Shown piece by piece: positions 41,608 through 50,861 of a stretch of 64,000 nucleotides of DNA. Source of the DNA: Chthonomonas sp035294165 (GTDB taxonomy: Bacteria > Armatimonadota > Chthonomonadetes > Chthonomonadales > Chthonomonadaceae). Position numbers and translations under genes: made by a program. Positions within the stretch are counted from its first letter, which is position 1. Each line of letters begins with the position of its first letter. The notes below the pieces were generated by a model that was not told the DNA's origin, did not search any database, and was given only the letters and a program-made list of their open reading frames with translations. The stretch spans positions 1 to 64,000 of the forward strand of contig NZ_DATGLN010000161.1 of assembly GCF_035294165.1 (NCBI RefSeq). Reading direction: 5' to 3'.

Positions 41608-42978
41608 CTACCTTTTGAACTGCGTTAATGCCCACTTGGCCGCCTCATTCACGGTGGGGTTGGGGCTTCGTGAAAGTTGCTCAAGAGCAGGTACCGCACG
41701 CCTATCTTTTATACGTCCAAGGGCAAGCGCTGCCGCTTTGAGAATCGCATCGTCCGTATCGTGAAATGCAGCATAGATTAAGGCAGGCACAGCCGTCTTG
41801 TCACCGATAAGTCCTAACGCCTTGGCGCACTGCTCCCGCACGTCCTCGTTGGGGTCATGCAGGGAACGTATGAGCGCAGAAACCGCACGCCTATCACGCA
41901 GCCATCCTAACGCCTGAGCAGAAGCAAACCGCACCAACACAAAGCGATCTTGCAGTCCCAAGATCAATGCCGGCACCGCGCTTTTCTGGCCCAACCCTCC
42001 CAGAGCGGCAGCAGCCTGTGCGCGGAGATAGCGATTTTTTCCATATTCAAGAGCGTTGATGAGGGTGACTTCAGCACGTTTATCTCCCAAGCGACCAAGA
42101 GCATAGGCTGCATAATACTTCAAATCGGGGTCGGTGCTCATCATCTGCATCCGTTGTAACAATGCAGGTACCACACTCCGGTTGCCGATCTGTGCAATCG
42201 AAACGGCTGCAGCGATCCGCACGCTCTCATTGGAATCTTGTAAAAGAGGCAACAGTCTATCTGCAGATGCAGGGTCACGCAGGCGTCCCAAGGCCACAGC
42301 CGCCTCCAGCCTCACCCGCGGACTAACGTCCGTTAGCCTCCCCCATAAAACCCTTGCCGCACGTGGATCGCCTATCTCCCCCAAGGCTGTGATTGCCTCG
42401 GCTCGAACGATAACCGACCGGTCATTAACAGCCGTTTCGAGAGCGGGTAGTACCCTTCGATCCCCTAGAATCCCCAAGAGTTCTGCTGCTCCCGCACGAC
42501 GATAAACGCTTTGGTTTTTAAGGTAGGGCACGAGCAACGGTGCTTCTTCGGGTTTCAACGTATTGGCTAGCGCCCGCAACGCATTAGCACGCACAGACAC
42601 AACCGGATCGCCTAGGGCCTTCAGCAGAGCCGGTATAGCACGTGGACTTTTCATCGTCGCCAGCGCCTGGGCAGCATCTACACGTAACGAGACCTGCGGC
42701 GAAGAGAGGGCATGGATTAACTCTTCTGTCCGATCGGCCCTGGCCGCCATTGCCGTCAGAACAACCCACAAGAGACAAACTGCCCACAGCATCACCAGCG
42801 TCTTGCCGGGTTTTCTGCAAGTAAAAGGAAGAACGCCCTGTCCTAGAAACGCACAGGCTTTCCAAGAGGTCCTAGGTTCGGCTTTGAGAGTGGAGACATC
42901 TAGTGCGGTACCGTCGTCCTTAAGGCGGCATCTCAAGATAGGCTTAACGAACTTTTTGCTCTTCTGCCAACATCTCAT
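41608..42978 (-). CDS. Exported HEAT-repeat protein
   Basis: 456 residues as drawn. About eleven HEAT/PBS-lyase-type repeats fill residues 85-455, each about 31 long with the pattern VRxxAAxALGxLGDxRAVPALL (for example VRLEAAVALGRLRDPASADR and RAQAAAALGGLGQKSAVPAL). They form a solenoid for protein binding. Before the repeats lies a signal-like segment, KPGKTLVMLWAVCLLWVVLT. The start is unclear: the ATG at 42978 overlaps gatB by 35 bases and lacks a good Shine-Dalgarno site; translation may begin nearer the signal segment. Probably coupled to gatB. Partner unknown. Confidence 0.8.
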   Translation of the reverse strand: MRCWQKSKKFVKPILRCRLKDDGTALDVSTLKAEPRTSWKACAFLGQGVLPFTCRKPGKTLVMLWAVCLLWVVLTAMAARADRTEELIHALSSPQVSLRVDAAQALATMKSPRAIPALLKALGDPVVSVRANALRALANTLKPEEAPLLVPYLKNQSVYRRAGAAELLGILGDRRVLPALETAVNDRSVIVRAEAITALGEIGDPRAARVLWGRLTDVSPRVRLEAAVALGRLRDPASADRLLPLLQDSNESVRIAAAVSIAQIGNRSVVPALLQRMQMMSTDPDLKYYAAYALGRLGDKRAEVTLINALEYGKNRYLRAQAAAALGGLGQKSAVPALILGLQDRFVLVRFASAQALGWLRDRRAVSALIRSLHDPNEDVREQCAKALGLIGDKTAVPALIYAAFHDTDDAILKAAALALGRIKDRRAVPALEQLSRSPNPTVNEAAKWALTQFKR

Positions 42979-44398
42979 CTATCAAACGATTTACCTCTTT
43001 TGGATCGGCCTTGCCCTGCGAGAGCTTCATCACTTGGCCTACGAGGAAGCCTTTTTTCTGTACGAGTCCTTTTTCCAAGATATCGGCCACGATCTTCGGA
43101 TTCTCTGTAAACACCTGCTGAACCATCTGCCGTATTGTCGTTTCGTCACGCAGCGTGATAAGCCCCTCGCGCGCAGCAATTTTGTCGGGGTCTTCTCCAC
43201 TTTGATACATATGCTCGATGAGCATCTTTGCGATTTTACCACTAATAGTGCCATCGGCTATCATCCGAATCATACTGCCGAGCTGCCGCGGCGTTATGGG
43301 GCAGGCATCTATCTCTTTCCCTTCGGCATTCAAAAGCCGACTCAGGTCACCCATAATCCAGTTGGCAGCGGCCTTGGCATCCCGGGCATGTTGTGCGGTT
43401 TCCTCAAAATAGTCGGCAAGCGCCCTTGTTTCCGTCAGATAGGAGGCATCGTAATCCGATAGCCCATACTCGCGCATAAACCGTGCCTTCTTGGCATCGG
43501 GCAGTTCCGGCATGGTGGCCTTTATCGCCTCGATCCACTCTGGGGTGATCTGCAACGGCACCAGGTCCGGCTCGGGAAAATAACGGTACTCTTGCTCGAC
43601 CTCTTTAGAACGCTGCGGAAACGTGGCCTGTCGCGCTTCGTTCCACCCGCGAGTCTCTTGTACTACCCTTTCTCCCCGTTCAAGTAAGGCGATCTGTCGA
43701 GCGATCTCATACTCTATTCCCTTCTGGACGGAGCGGAAAGAGTTCAAGTTCTTTATCTCGGTCTTCGTGCCATACTCTTTCGCTCCCTTTACCCGCACTG
43801 AGACATTTGGCTCACACCGCAGAGAACCTTGCTCCATCTTGCCATCACATACGCCGATATAAGTCAAAATAGCTCGGAGTTTCACCAAATAGGCCCTCGC
43901 CTCTTCGGGTGTATGGATATCGGGCGGAAAATCGGTTACGATCTCCATCAGCGGAACACCGCTGCGGTTGAGGTCAATATAGCTTTCGTTCCCAGGCATA
44001 TGAAACAGCTTGCCCGTATCCTCCTCCAGATGAACCCTACGGATGCGTACCCTCTTGATCTCCCCGTTGACCTCGATATCCAGATACCCGTTACGACCGA
44101 TCGGCTCATCATACTCGCTGATTTGGTAACCTTTCGGTAAGTCGGGATAGAAGTAGTTTTTACGGTCGAACTTTGCCTTCGGATTGATTTCACAGTTAAG
44201 AGCTAGTGCGGCACGGATTACATGTTCCACTGCTTGCCGGTTTGCCACCGGCAAACTCCCCGGCATTCCCGTGCACACCGGGCAGCAACGCGTATTCGGC
44301 TCCCCGCCGAACTCGTTTCTACAGCCGCAGAACATTTTGCTCTCTGTCAGAAGTTCGGCATGGCATTCCATGCCGATACAAGCCTCATACTCCGTCAT
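42944..44398 (-). CDS. gatB: Aspartyl/glutamyl-tRNA amidotransferase subunit B
   Basis: 484 residues, full length. GatB is the kinase/tRNA-binding subunit of GatCAB, which converts Glu-tRNA(Gln) and Asp-tRNA(Asn) to the amidated forms. Motifs: YEACIGMECHAELLTESKMF, zinc cysteines in FCGCRNEF and TRCCPVCTG, YFYPDLPKGYQISEYDEPIG, HLEEDTGK, LNRSGVPLMEIVT, and the C-terminal YqeY-like tail (QKKGFLVGQVMKLSQGKADP). gatA and gatC are not adjacent. Confidence 0.96.
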   Translation of the reverse strand: MTEYEACIGMECHAELLTESKMFCGCRNEFGGEPNTRCCPVCTGMPGSLPVANRQAVEHVIRAALALNCEINPKAKFDRKNYFYPDLPKGYQISEYDEPIGRNGYLDIEVNGEIKRVRIRRVHLEEDTGKLFHMPGNESYIDLNRSGVPLMEIVTDFPPDIHTPEEARAYLVKLRAILTYIGVCDGKMEQGSLRCEPNVSVRVKGAKEYGTKTEIKNLNSFRSVQKGIEYEIARQIALLERGERVVQETRGWNEARQATFPQRSKEVEQEYRYFPEPDLVPLQITPEWIEAIKATMPELPDAKKARFMREYGLSDYDASYLTETRALADYFEETAQHARDAKAAANWIMGDLSRLLNAEGKEIDACPITPRQLGSMIRMIADGTISGKIAKMLIEHMYQSGEDPDKIAAREGLITLRDETTIRQMVQQVFTENPKIVADILEKGLVQKKGFLVGQVMKLSQGKADPKEVNRLIDEMLAEEQKVR

Positions 44399-44423
44399 AG
44401 AACACTTCTACCCTTTCTCATCA

Positions 44424-46994
44424 TTAAAATACTCTAATACGTAGAGCTTGACGCAGGGTCTCCTCTGAAATCGCTGTTTCCTGTAGCTCGAGTGAAACCT
44501 GCTTTTCCTCACCAGGGCGTAAAAAGAAAAAGTTATCACTGAACTGTCCCAGCACGCCGTCCTCCAAACGCAGCCAGACATAGGGGGCAAAACGTTGCGA
44601 GCGACATCGTACAATCCATCCGTCGCTATCCCTAATAAGCTCCCACTCTAAACCGGGGTCGGATCGAACCATATCCTTTGGCTCACACAGTAGAATTAAG
44701 GCCTCGGAATGCTCACCGTTTGCCCCTTCAAAACGCCCCCACGCAAAACTTTCTCGACGCATCGCTTCGGATAAGCCTAAAGAAAAGCGGTCAACCTCCA
44801 CAGCGCCATCAGCAGCGACCTCTATCTCATAGGACTTCTCCATGAGAACCTGCCCACAAAAATCGCAAACCTGCGCATGCAGAACGCCCTGCAGCGGTTT
44901 TTCCGAATCTTGCACCAGCCAAACCACAAGAGCATCCTCTTCTAAGAATAGAGATACCAAAAGCGGCGCGTAGGCGCGCTTGACGGCATAATAGGCCGCT
45001 TTTGGCAAGCCCTCATAGTCTATAACAGACCAAGACTGCACCGGCCAGCAGTCGTTCCACTGCCAAAAGAGTGTGCCACGACATCGCCCCTTGTTTCGCC
45101 GCCAGTGCTCAATACCACATCGCAACGCCTCTGCCTGATTCAACTGCGAATAGTAGACAAGGTCTTCTAGCTGCCTGGGGTATGGAAAATGGAGGGCGAT
45201 CAACCCTAAATAGGTCTCGTACCCTTTTCGGGTCTTATCATGCCATCTTACGGCAGGCGAATGCGCCCAGCGCATCTCGGGTGAAAGCCACCGTTCCCAA
45301 CAGGTTAAGCTGCAAGAAGAAGCGAACCCAAACTCGGAAATGAAGCGGCCCTTATCCTCGCGATAGTGCACCCAGTCGCCGGCACCATGCCATACGTTCC
45401 AGTTATGCCGATCTCCCATCTCTTCACTGTTTGGGTTCTCCCCTCCATAGGGCGAGCCGGGCCAGTAAGGCCTACCGGAGTCCTCCTCCGCCACAACCCT
45501 AGGAAGTATCTCCTCATAGAGCTTCTCGCCCAATAATCGTGCCGGTAGATTCGACTTCCCAACCCAGCCATCATAATGCATCTGTTGGTTCTCATTGTTC
45601 CCACACCACAAGGCCAGCGAAGGATGCAGTCGCAAGCGACGAATGGCCGCCCGGGCTTCGGCGGCCGCCTTCTCGGCATACTCTCCTGTATCTGGGTAAT
45701 AGGAACAAGCATAAGGAAAATCTTGCCACACGAGGATGCCAAACTGGTCGCATAACGAGTAAAACTGCTCGGACTCATAAAGCCCACCACCCCATACCCG
45801 CAGCATATTTATACCGGCATCGGCCGCTTGACGTAAGAGGTTATAAACGACTTCTACATTGGTCTTAGTAGAGGCTGAGTGTTCAGGAAAAGAGCTTGCC
45901 GGAATCCAGTTTGCTCCCTTCATAAACAGCTCTCGACCGTTTACCCGAAATCCAAAACTTTCACCGTATTCGTCCGGCTGCCTTACAAGCTCAATTTTTC
46001 GCAAACCTATATTGCAGCGAGCAACGTCTACTGTTCGCCCATCGCACTCCAAAATCCATTCTGTCCTATAAGTAGCTCCCCGCTCACGTACATCAACACA
46101 CCCATTAGGCCACCATAAATGGGGCTTCTCAATTGTCAAGTCTAGACTGGCCTCTGCATACAGCGAAGCCGGTGCAATTTCAGTTTGCCCCGAGATCGTT
46201 TCACTCTTTCCGTGCATCCTCACCGTTAGAGTCAGAGAATGCTGCCTCTGCTGGGGATCGCGCTCGACCGCCGCATATAGCCGCACCGTGGCCCGCTCCT
46301 CCGACAACGAAAGTATCTGGTATCGGAGATGCAGGAAGCGCGCGACAGGCACAAAGAGTAATTTCACATCTTTCCAAATTCCACAAGAGACCAATTCCGG
46401 GCCCCAATCCCAACCATACATATATTGCGCTTTGCGCACAAAGGCCCGCGGCCCCCAACTAAACCACTGTTCAGGAAGCGTAACGTTGCCGGCCTCATTC
46501 CACGCGCGTAAACGTTCACGACCGACACGTAAGGCCGCGTGGAATCGAACACGCAATACGTTCCTCCCTGCCTCACCGGCCCCATGGTTCAAAAGCTCCC
46601 TCACCCCGAACTCGTGGGGCACAAACATATTATCCACCTGCCCTAAGGGCCGACCATTTAGCTCGATTTCGGCAACCGTATCGAGTCCTTCAAAACAAAG
46701 ATAGACACTTCCATCCGGCAGGGACTCTAAGAAGAATATGCCTTCATACTCCCAATCGCGCTCATCTACCCACTGCACACTGCGCTCCTGGAGATCGACA
46801 TAGGGGTGCGGTATTGCCTTCTGCCGCAATAGGTCTAGGTGCACAAACCCAGGTACCGTCGTCGGCATCCAGTCAAGCTGGGTGGACGGAGAAACGTTCG
46901 GTCGAGGAACCTCACGAAAACGCCATCTCGCTCCGGCTTGGGTAACCAGTGAGCGCGAATGTACCCCCACAACACGATCTACAGCAGGCACCAT
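44424..46994 (-). CDS. Glycoside hydrolase family 2 beta-mannosidase
   Basis: 856 residues without a signal peptide, so cytoplasmic. Jelly-roll domain with WMPTTVPGFVHLDLL, YLCFEGLDTVAEIELNGRPL and the mannosidase-type SWGPRAFVRKAQYMYGWDWG, then TIM barrel: FMKGANWIPASSFP, LRVWGGGLYESEQFYSLCD, acid/base Glu468 in LWCGNNENQ, nucleophile Glu554 in FISEFGF, and GTLFWQWNDCWPVQSWS. The set is characteristic of exo-beta-mannosidases, which release mannose from mannan oligosaccharides. It lies downstream of the MarR gene, separated by a terminator and its own promoter with a palindromic operator candidate, so regulation by that MarR protein is plausible. Confidence 0.93.
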   Translation of the reverse strand: MVPAVDRVVGVHSRSLVTQAGARWRFREVPRPNVSPSTQLDWMPTTVPGFVHLDLLRQKAIPHPYVDLQERSVQWVDERDWEYEGIFFLESLPDGSVYLCFEGLDTVAEIELNGRPLGQVDNMFVPHEFGVRELLNHGAGEAGRNVLRVRFHAALRVGRERLRAWNEAGNVTLPEQWFSWGPRAFVRKAQYMYGWDWGPELVSCGIWKDVKLLFVPVARFLHLRYQILSLSEERATVRLYAAVERDPQQRQHSLTLTVRMHGKSETISGQTEIAPASLYAEASLDLTIEKPHLWWPNGCVDVRERGATYRTEWILECDGRTVDVARCNIGLRKIELVRQPDEYGESFGFRVNGRELFMKGANWIPASSFPEHSASTKTNVEVVYNLLRQAADAGINMLRVWGGGLYESEQFYSLCDQFGILVWQDFPYACSYYPDTGEYAEKAAAEARAAIRRLRLHPSLALWCGNNENQQMHYDGWVGKSNLPARLLGEKLYEEILPRVVAEEDSGRPYWPGSPYGGENPNSEEMGDRHNWNVWHGAGDWVHYREDKGRFISEFGFASSCSLTCWERWLSPEMRWAHSPAVRWHDKTRKGYETYLGLIALHFPYPRQLEDLVYYSQLNQAEALRCGIEHWRRNKGRCRGTLFWQWNDCWPVQSWSVIDYEGLPKAAYYAVKRAYAPLLVSLFLEEDALVVWLVQDSEKPLQGVLHAQVCDFCGQVLMEKSYEIEVAADGAVEVDRFSLGLSEAMRRESFAWGRFEGANGEHSEALILLCEPKDMVRSDPGLEWELIRDSDGWIVRCRSQRFAPYVWLRLEDGVLGQFSDNFFFLRPGEEKQVSLELQETAISEETLRQALRIRVF

Positions 46995-47047
46995 CCTCTC
47001 CTTTTCGAACTCCTCTCTGGCTCACGAGGCGCTGAGACAGAATACCC

Positions 47048-47068
47048 TGTCAGCCCTGACAAATTATA
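47048..47068 (-). promoter_or_regulatory. Promoter with palindromic operator candidate for beta-mannosidase
   Basis: On the minus strand an extended -10 (TGGTATAAT, hexamer 47068-47063) is followed at once by a perfect inverted repeat TGTCAG-CC-CTGACA (47061-47048), which would cover the transcription start. A -35 hexamer is not evident because that position is taken up by the terminator stem, consistent with an extended -10 promoter. Confidence 0.55.
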
Positions 47069-47080
47069 CCAAAAACAGAA

Positions 47081-47108
47081 GGTCGTCCCCCGTTTTGGGG
47101 GGACGACC
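47081..47108 (-). terminator. Terminator of the MarR gene
   Basis: Eleven-bp GC-rich stem GGTCGTCCCCC with GGGGGGACGACC (one extra base) and a five-base loop, followed on the minus strand by TTCTGTTTTT. Confidence 0.7.
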
Positions 47109-47232
47109 AACCTAAAGAAGCGGTGCAGCATCTGCCTAGACGTAAGCCGACCAGCACTACGTCGCACCTATATCACAACATTTTCTAGGAGGAACGGGTA
47201 GCCAAGGGTATAAACAGGTGTTTATAAGGGAA

Positions 47233-47823
47233 CTAACCCAGATGCTGCCCCCCCTTGCGTCTCATCCCATATCGAGGAGAGGGCGCATACCAGTCTGCCA
47301 CCGTCGGCGCCGTCCGCAAAAGCATCTGCAGCGATTGCAAAAGGGCACGTCGCCTCGCCTGAGGCAGTTGGGCAAGAGCGGCTTCTGCACGTTGTACGCG
47401 CAAGGCTCTGCGCTCCTCCATCAACTGTCGCCCCTTTTCCGAAAGCTGCAGCATGCGCGTGCGCTTGTCTTGGTTCCCTACCATCCGCACCACGAGTCCG
47501 GTTTGCTCCAAACGATCTGCAAGCTGTGTAACAGCACTTACCGTAATGCCCATCTCCTCGCTCAACGACGAAAGGTTTCGAGGGCCGTACTGCAACAGTG
47601 TGCACATCCGCAACTGGGCCAACGGCATCTCACTGGTGGGATGATCAAGAGATAGCGAGTAAAGCCAGCGCACGAGGTAGGGCAGAAGCTCTTCCAACCG
47701 CTCCGCCTGCTCCCGCAACGACAGATCGTCACTTTGAGGAGCCAATGCCGACAACTCCTGCGACGTTACCGGAGATCGCTCCCACTCCTCAATGTCGCCC
47801 ATGAAATGTTTAATTCGAGACAT
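47233..47823 (-). CDS. MarR family transcriptional regulator
   Basis: 196 residues. Winged-helix domain: MPLAQLRMCTLLQYGP, recognition helix LSEEMGITVSAVTQLADRLE, and wing VVRMVGNQDKRTRMLQLSEKG with the conserved Asp-x-Arg (DKRTR). Flanking helices form the dimer. The N-terminus has about 35 extra residues with acidic character; the C-terminus ends in basic RYGMRRKG. It starts at ATG 47823 with only a weak Shine-Dalgarno site. Its own promoter carries an inverted repeat and the next gene (beta-mannosidase) another; either could be its operator. Ligand unknown. Confidence 0.88.
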   Translation of the reverse strand: MSRIKHFMGDIEEWERSPVTSQELSALAPQSDDLSLREQAERLEELLPYLVRWLYSLSLDHPTSEMPLAQLRMCTLLQYGPRNLSSLSEEMGITVSAVTQLADRLEQTGLVVRMVGNQDKRTRMLQLSEKGRQLMEERRALRVQRAEAALAQLPQARRRALLQSLQMLLRTAPTVADWYAPSPRYGMRRKGGQHLG

Positions 47824-47898
47824 GATCCAGGTACCTACCTATAAACGAGTTTGAACTTGCTTTGCATGGATAGCAGCATCCACAGTTTTTATTCCTCG

Positions 47899-47967
47899 AA
47901 CGAACCTACCACCCGTCTGTTCGTTTGAGTTCTTTTCTAGTATACCAGATCGCATTTTATTTTGCAA
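47899..47967 (-). promoter_or_regulatory. Promoter and inverted repeat upstream of MarR gene
   Basis: Minus strand: TTGCAA (47967-47962), 17-base spacer, TATACT (47944-47939). Just downstream, AACGAAC (47925-47919) and GTTCGTT (47905-47899) form a 7-bp inverted repeat with a 13-base gap, positioned over the early transcribed region, as an autoregulatory operator or a leader hairpin would be. The 5' leader to 47823 is about 110 bases. Confidence 0.65.
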
Positions 47968-48023
47968 GTCGTTCCCAAAAATTTATACCTATGCCGCATT
48001 ATATCCTTCTCACGTACATGAGA

Positions 48024-48908
48024 TTAATGTAATAACCCCATCTTTCGTAAGGAGCGTAAAGTCACCTCCTCCAACGACTGCTCGGAAGAGATGCGCAGAT
48101 AGTCTGCTCCATATCGGCGACAATAGGCGGCAATCTCACTGCAAAAACCATCTAACGTTTGCCGGTAACGCTGTAAAAGCTGCGGGGTTATGCTAAGTTC
48201 GCGGTTTTCGCTCGTTTCGCTATCAATAATTCTCAAGTCGCCCCTTAACGCAGGCTCTATTTCGTCTGGTGCCAGCAGGTGTAGCACGGTTACCTGAAAA
48301 CCTCTGGCAAACAACGATTTCAGGCCCTCACGCCAACCTGGATCAAAAAAGTCGGAAATGACCATAGCTAGCCCTCTACTGCGCGCCCCAGCAGCAAAAC
48401 GATGAAGGGCTACCGCAAAGTCGGTTCGCTCCGCAGGCTCCAACTGATGCAGATAAGCAAAAAGGGGTGCGATACCAACCCTCCCCCGCTGAACAGGCAA
48501 AGGCCTCTCCAGTGAGGATGAATAGGGCTGAACGATCACTCTATCGTAATTCACAAGTCCGATGTACCCCACCGCTGCCGCCAGCCGTCTGGCATAATCT
48601 ATTTTTCGTGGCTCCCCAAATCCCATGGAACGACTACTATCTACCAACAACGCTAGGAAGAGGTCTTCCTCTTCAACAAATAGCTTAAGATAGAAACGCT
48701 CGCTCCTAGCCGCCATATTCCAATCTACATAACGCAGATCATCACCGGGGATATACTCGCGATAATCGGTGAATTCCACGCTGCTCCCACGCCGTGTGGA
48801 ACGTTTCTCGCCTTTCATCTGGCCAGGAAACGGTTTCCTACATACCAAGGATAGTCGCTCGAGCTTTCTTAGAAAAGCAGGATCTAGCAGTTGAGCTTCG
48901 GTCGGCAT
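48024..48908 (-). CDS. DUF58 domain protein
   Basis: 294 residues. DUF58 signature: GSSVEFTDYREYIPGDDLRYVDWNMAA near residue 45-70, followed by a von Willebrand A-like domain with LALLVDSSRSMGFG (a MIDAS-like DxSxS) and MVISDFFDP. DUF58 proteins are usually found beside MoxR ATPases and other vWA proteins and are thought to act in metal-dependent complex assembly; no MoxR gene is next to it. ATG 48908 is preceded by GAGG eight bases upstream; a GTG lies directly before it. It follows the TlpA-like gene by 16 bases. Confidence 0.88.
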   Translation of the reverse strand: MPTEAQLLDPAFLRKLERLSLVCRKPFPGQMKGEKRSTRRGSSVEFTDYREYIPGDDLRYVDWNMAARSERFYLKLFVEEEDLFLALLVDSSRSMGFGEPRKIDYARRLAAAVGYIGLVNYDRVIVQPYSSSLERPLPVQRGRVGIAPLFAYLHQLEPAERTDFAVALHRFAAGARSRGLAMVISDFFDPGWREGLKSLFARGFQVTVLHLLAPDEIEPALRGDLRIIDSETSENRELSITPQLLQRYRQTLDGFCSEIAAYCRRYGADYLRISSEQSLEEVTLRSLRKMGLLH

Positions 48909-48924
48909 CACTATATCCTCTTAT

Positions 48925-49485
48925 CTACTTCTTTGACAGTCGGCTCTTTGCTGCCAATAAATCGCGTATCTCTGACTCAAGCTTGGCGGGGTCAATTTGC
49001 CCTACAATACGTGCCCTCAACCTGCCAGTCTTGTCGAAAACGTAAGTCCGAGGTATAGCACCGTCCATCTTCGGATCATAGGGTTTTAAAAACTGCAATG
49101 CGTCGTTGGTAGAGGCGATATAAGCAGGCATCGGTGCATTGTGCTTTTCTAAGAAGGCGATAACCTGCTTTTTGTCGCTAGGCTGATCAACCGATACCGT
49201 TATTAAGCGCAGTCCGCGGGGCGCATACTTCTTCGACAGTGCTACAAGCTCCGGGAATTCGGCGACGCACGGCCCGCACCATGTAGCCCAAAAGTTGATT
49301 AACACCACATGCCCGCGTAGCGTGTGCAACTCTGCTTGTAGAGCTTTTGGCGTCCCGGCCTTCACAACTATCGCCTTGTTCGCCACTCTCGTATGTGGAT
49401 GCTTAGGCGGGCTGGCGCTTGCTGCGGTGCTCCAATAGACCGCGGTTAAATAGAGGCTTGCGAAACGAACTAAAAATTTTCTCAC
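48925..49485 (-). CDS. TlpA-like thiol:disulfide oxidoreductase
   Basis: 186 residues, GTG start with GGTAAG upstream. A signal peptide (FLVRFASLYLTAVYWSTAASA) exports it. Thioredoxin fold with active site FWATWCGPCVAEFPEL, VSVDQPSD, and a cis-Pro region GAIPRTYVFDKTGR. Such periplasmic proteins reduce disulfides, often for cytochrome c maturation. It precedes the DUF58 gene on the same transcript. The partner is unknown. Confidence 0.9.
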   Translation of the reverse strand: MRKFLVRFASLYLTAVYWSTAASASPPKHPHTRVANKAIVVKAGTPKALQAELHTLRGHVVLINFWATWCGPCVAEFPELVALSKKYAPRGLRLITVSVDQPSDKKQVIAFLEKHNAPMPAYIASTNDALQFLKPYDPKMDGAIPRTYVFDKTGRLRARIVGQIDPAKLESEIRDLLAAKSRLSKK

Positions 49486-49589
49486 CTATCTTACCCCCAT
49501 CGTCCTAAACTGTTGACTTCTCATACGCAAATCTCATCCGTCCCATCACCACGTACACAGCAGAAAACGAGGTGCGGCCTCTTCCCTTC

Positions 49590-50678
49590 CTACAGAAACT
49601 TCCCTCTAGCCCTGATCTCCCAAACATCCTCCACCTCCTCTCCCTTCACCACATACATGCGCTCATGCAGGTTCACACAGGTGCAGGCATGGTTCGGCAC
49701 AATTCTTACCTTATCTCCCACCCGCAATCGGGCGCTTCCTTCTGCCTGCAGATGCCCGTGCTCCTCACTTGCCGCCACAAAACGCAGAGAAGGGTCTTCC
49801 AAAATCTCCCCCATCGTCTGATCGGCAAACGGCTTGTCACCGGCCAAGGCTTTGGTGCCAGCATCCACGATAACCCGGCCATCCGGTCGCACACTTATCA
49901 CCGTTGCAAGCACCGTTAGGGCGCAACTCTCCGGCGGTGCACCTCGCGCCACCTGCATGCGGTCATTAAAAACGTAGACTCCGCATCGCAACTCATCAAG
50001 CCCCGGAACCGGAGCGGTAAACCGTGCACCTGGTGTGGAACCAACACTGATAATAGAAATCGGAATACCTTGCCTTATGAGGCTGTCTCTGAGATCGGCC
50101 AACTCCTCTGCCATCCTGGCGACTGCAGAAGCTCGTTCTCGATCGCTGTTCGCCTGATAGAGATGTCCCTCATAAGTAAAAATGCCGTCCAATTCCAGGT
50201 TCGGCAGTCGCGCAAGGGCATCTGCCACCTCCATCGCCTCGTCTTTTGTGCGAACGCCGGCCCGATGCAAGCCCGTGTCCACCTCTAACCGCACCCCGAT
50301 GCTTACGCCCGCACGCTTAGCCGCCTCACTCAAAGGCATGGCTACTTCCAGACTATCCACCCCAACCCGAACCGTACAGTTGCGTGCAAGCCCTACTAAG
50401 CGCTCTAACTTCTGCTCTCCTACAATTTGGTTGGCAATAAATAGGTCCTTACACCCTGCTTCGGCGAAAACCTCTGCCTCACCTAGCTTCGCAACGGTCA
50501 AACCTACCGCGCCGGCAGCAAGCTGCATCCGGGCGATCTCCGGTGTTTTATGGGTCTTCGCATGAGGTCGCAACATCTTGCCATGGCAACGGGTTAGCTC
50601 TGCCATGTTACGGATGTTGGCCTCCAACCGCTCCCGTTCAACAAGCAGCGCGGGCGTATCAAGCGCGTGATATTTCAA
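49590..50678 (-). CDS. D-threonine aldolase / D-serine dehydratase-like PLP enzyme
   Basis: 362 residues, fold-type III (alanine-racemase-like). The PLP lysine is in LRPHAKTHKTPEIAR near the N-terminus. VRLEVDTGLHRAGV, ISVGSTPGA (PLP phosphate) and the C-terminal metal-binding part with EEHGHL and PNHACTCVNLHE (His/Cys ligands) define the D-threonine aldolase / eukaryotic-type D-serine dehydratase family, which splits or dehydrates D-3-hydroxy amino acids. Start TTG 50678 with GAGGAG six bases before. Single gene, divergent from proline dehydrogenase. The exact D-amino acid is not determinable. Confidence 0.88.
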   Translation of the reverse strand: MKYHALDTPALLVERERLEANIRNMAELTRCHGKMLRPHAKTHKTPEIARMQLAAGAVGLTVAKLGEAEVFAEAGCKDLFIANQIVGEQKLERLVGLARNCTVRVGVDSLEVAMPLSEAAKRAGVSIGVRLEVDTGLHRAGVRTKDEAMEVADALARLPNLELDGIFTYEGHLYQANSDRERASAVARMAEELADLRDSLIRQGIPISIISVGSTPGARFTAPVPGLDELRCGVYVFNDRMQVARGAPPESCALTVLATVISVRPDGRVIVDAGTKALAGDKPFADQTMGEILEDPSLRFVAASEEHGHLQAEGSARLRVGDKVRIVPNHACTCVNLHERMYVVKGEEVEDVWEIRARGKFL

Positions 50679-50861
50679 CTGCCACTCCTCTAGCGACTTC
50701 TTTATTTAATTATTTAATTTCTCCACTCTACCCGCATCTCCTTCTTTGCAACCTCATATGTGCTTCCACACGTACACCGAAATGGAGAGGGTTCAAATGG
50801 TATCCTTATGCTTAAGTTTAACAAGCGCTCTGCCGAAACTTCTCAATGAGGAGAGTTTCCT

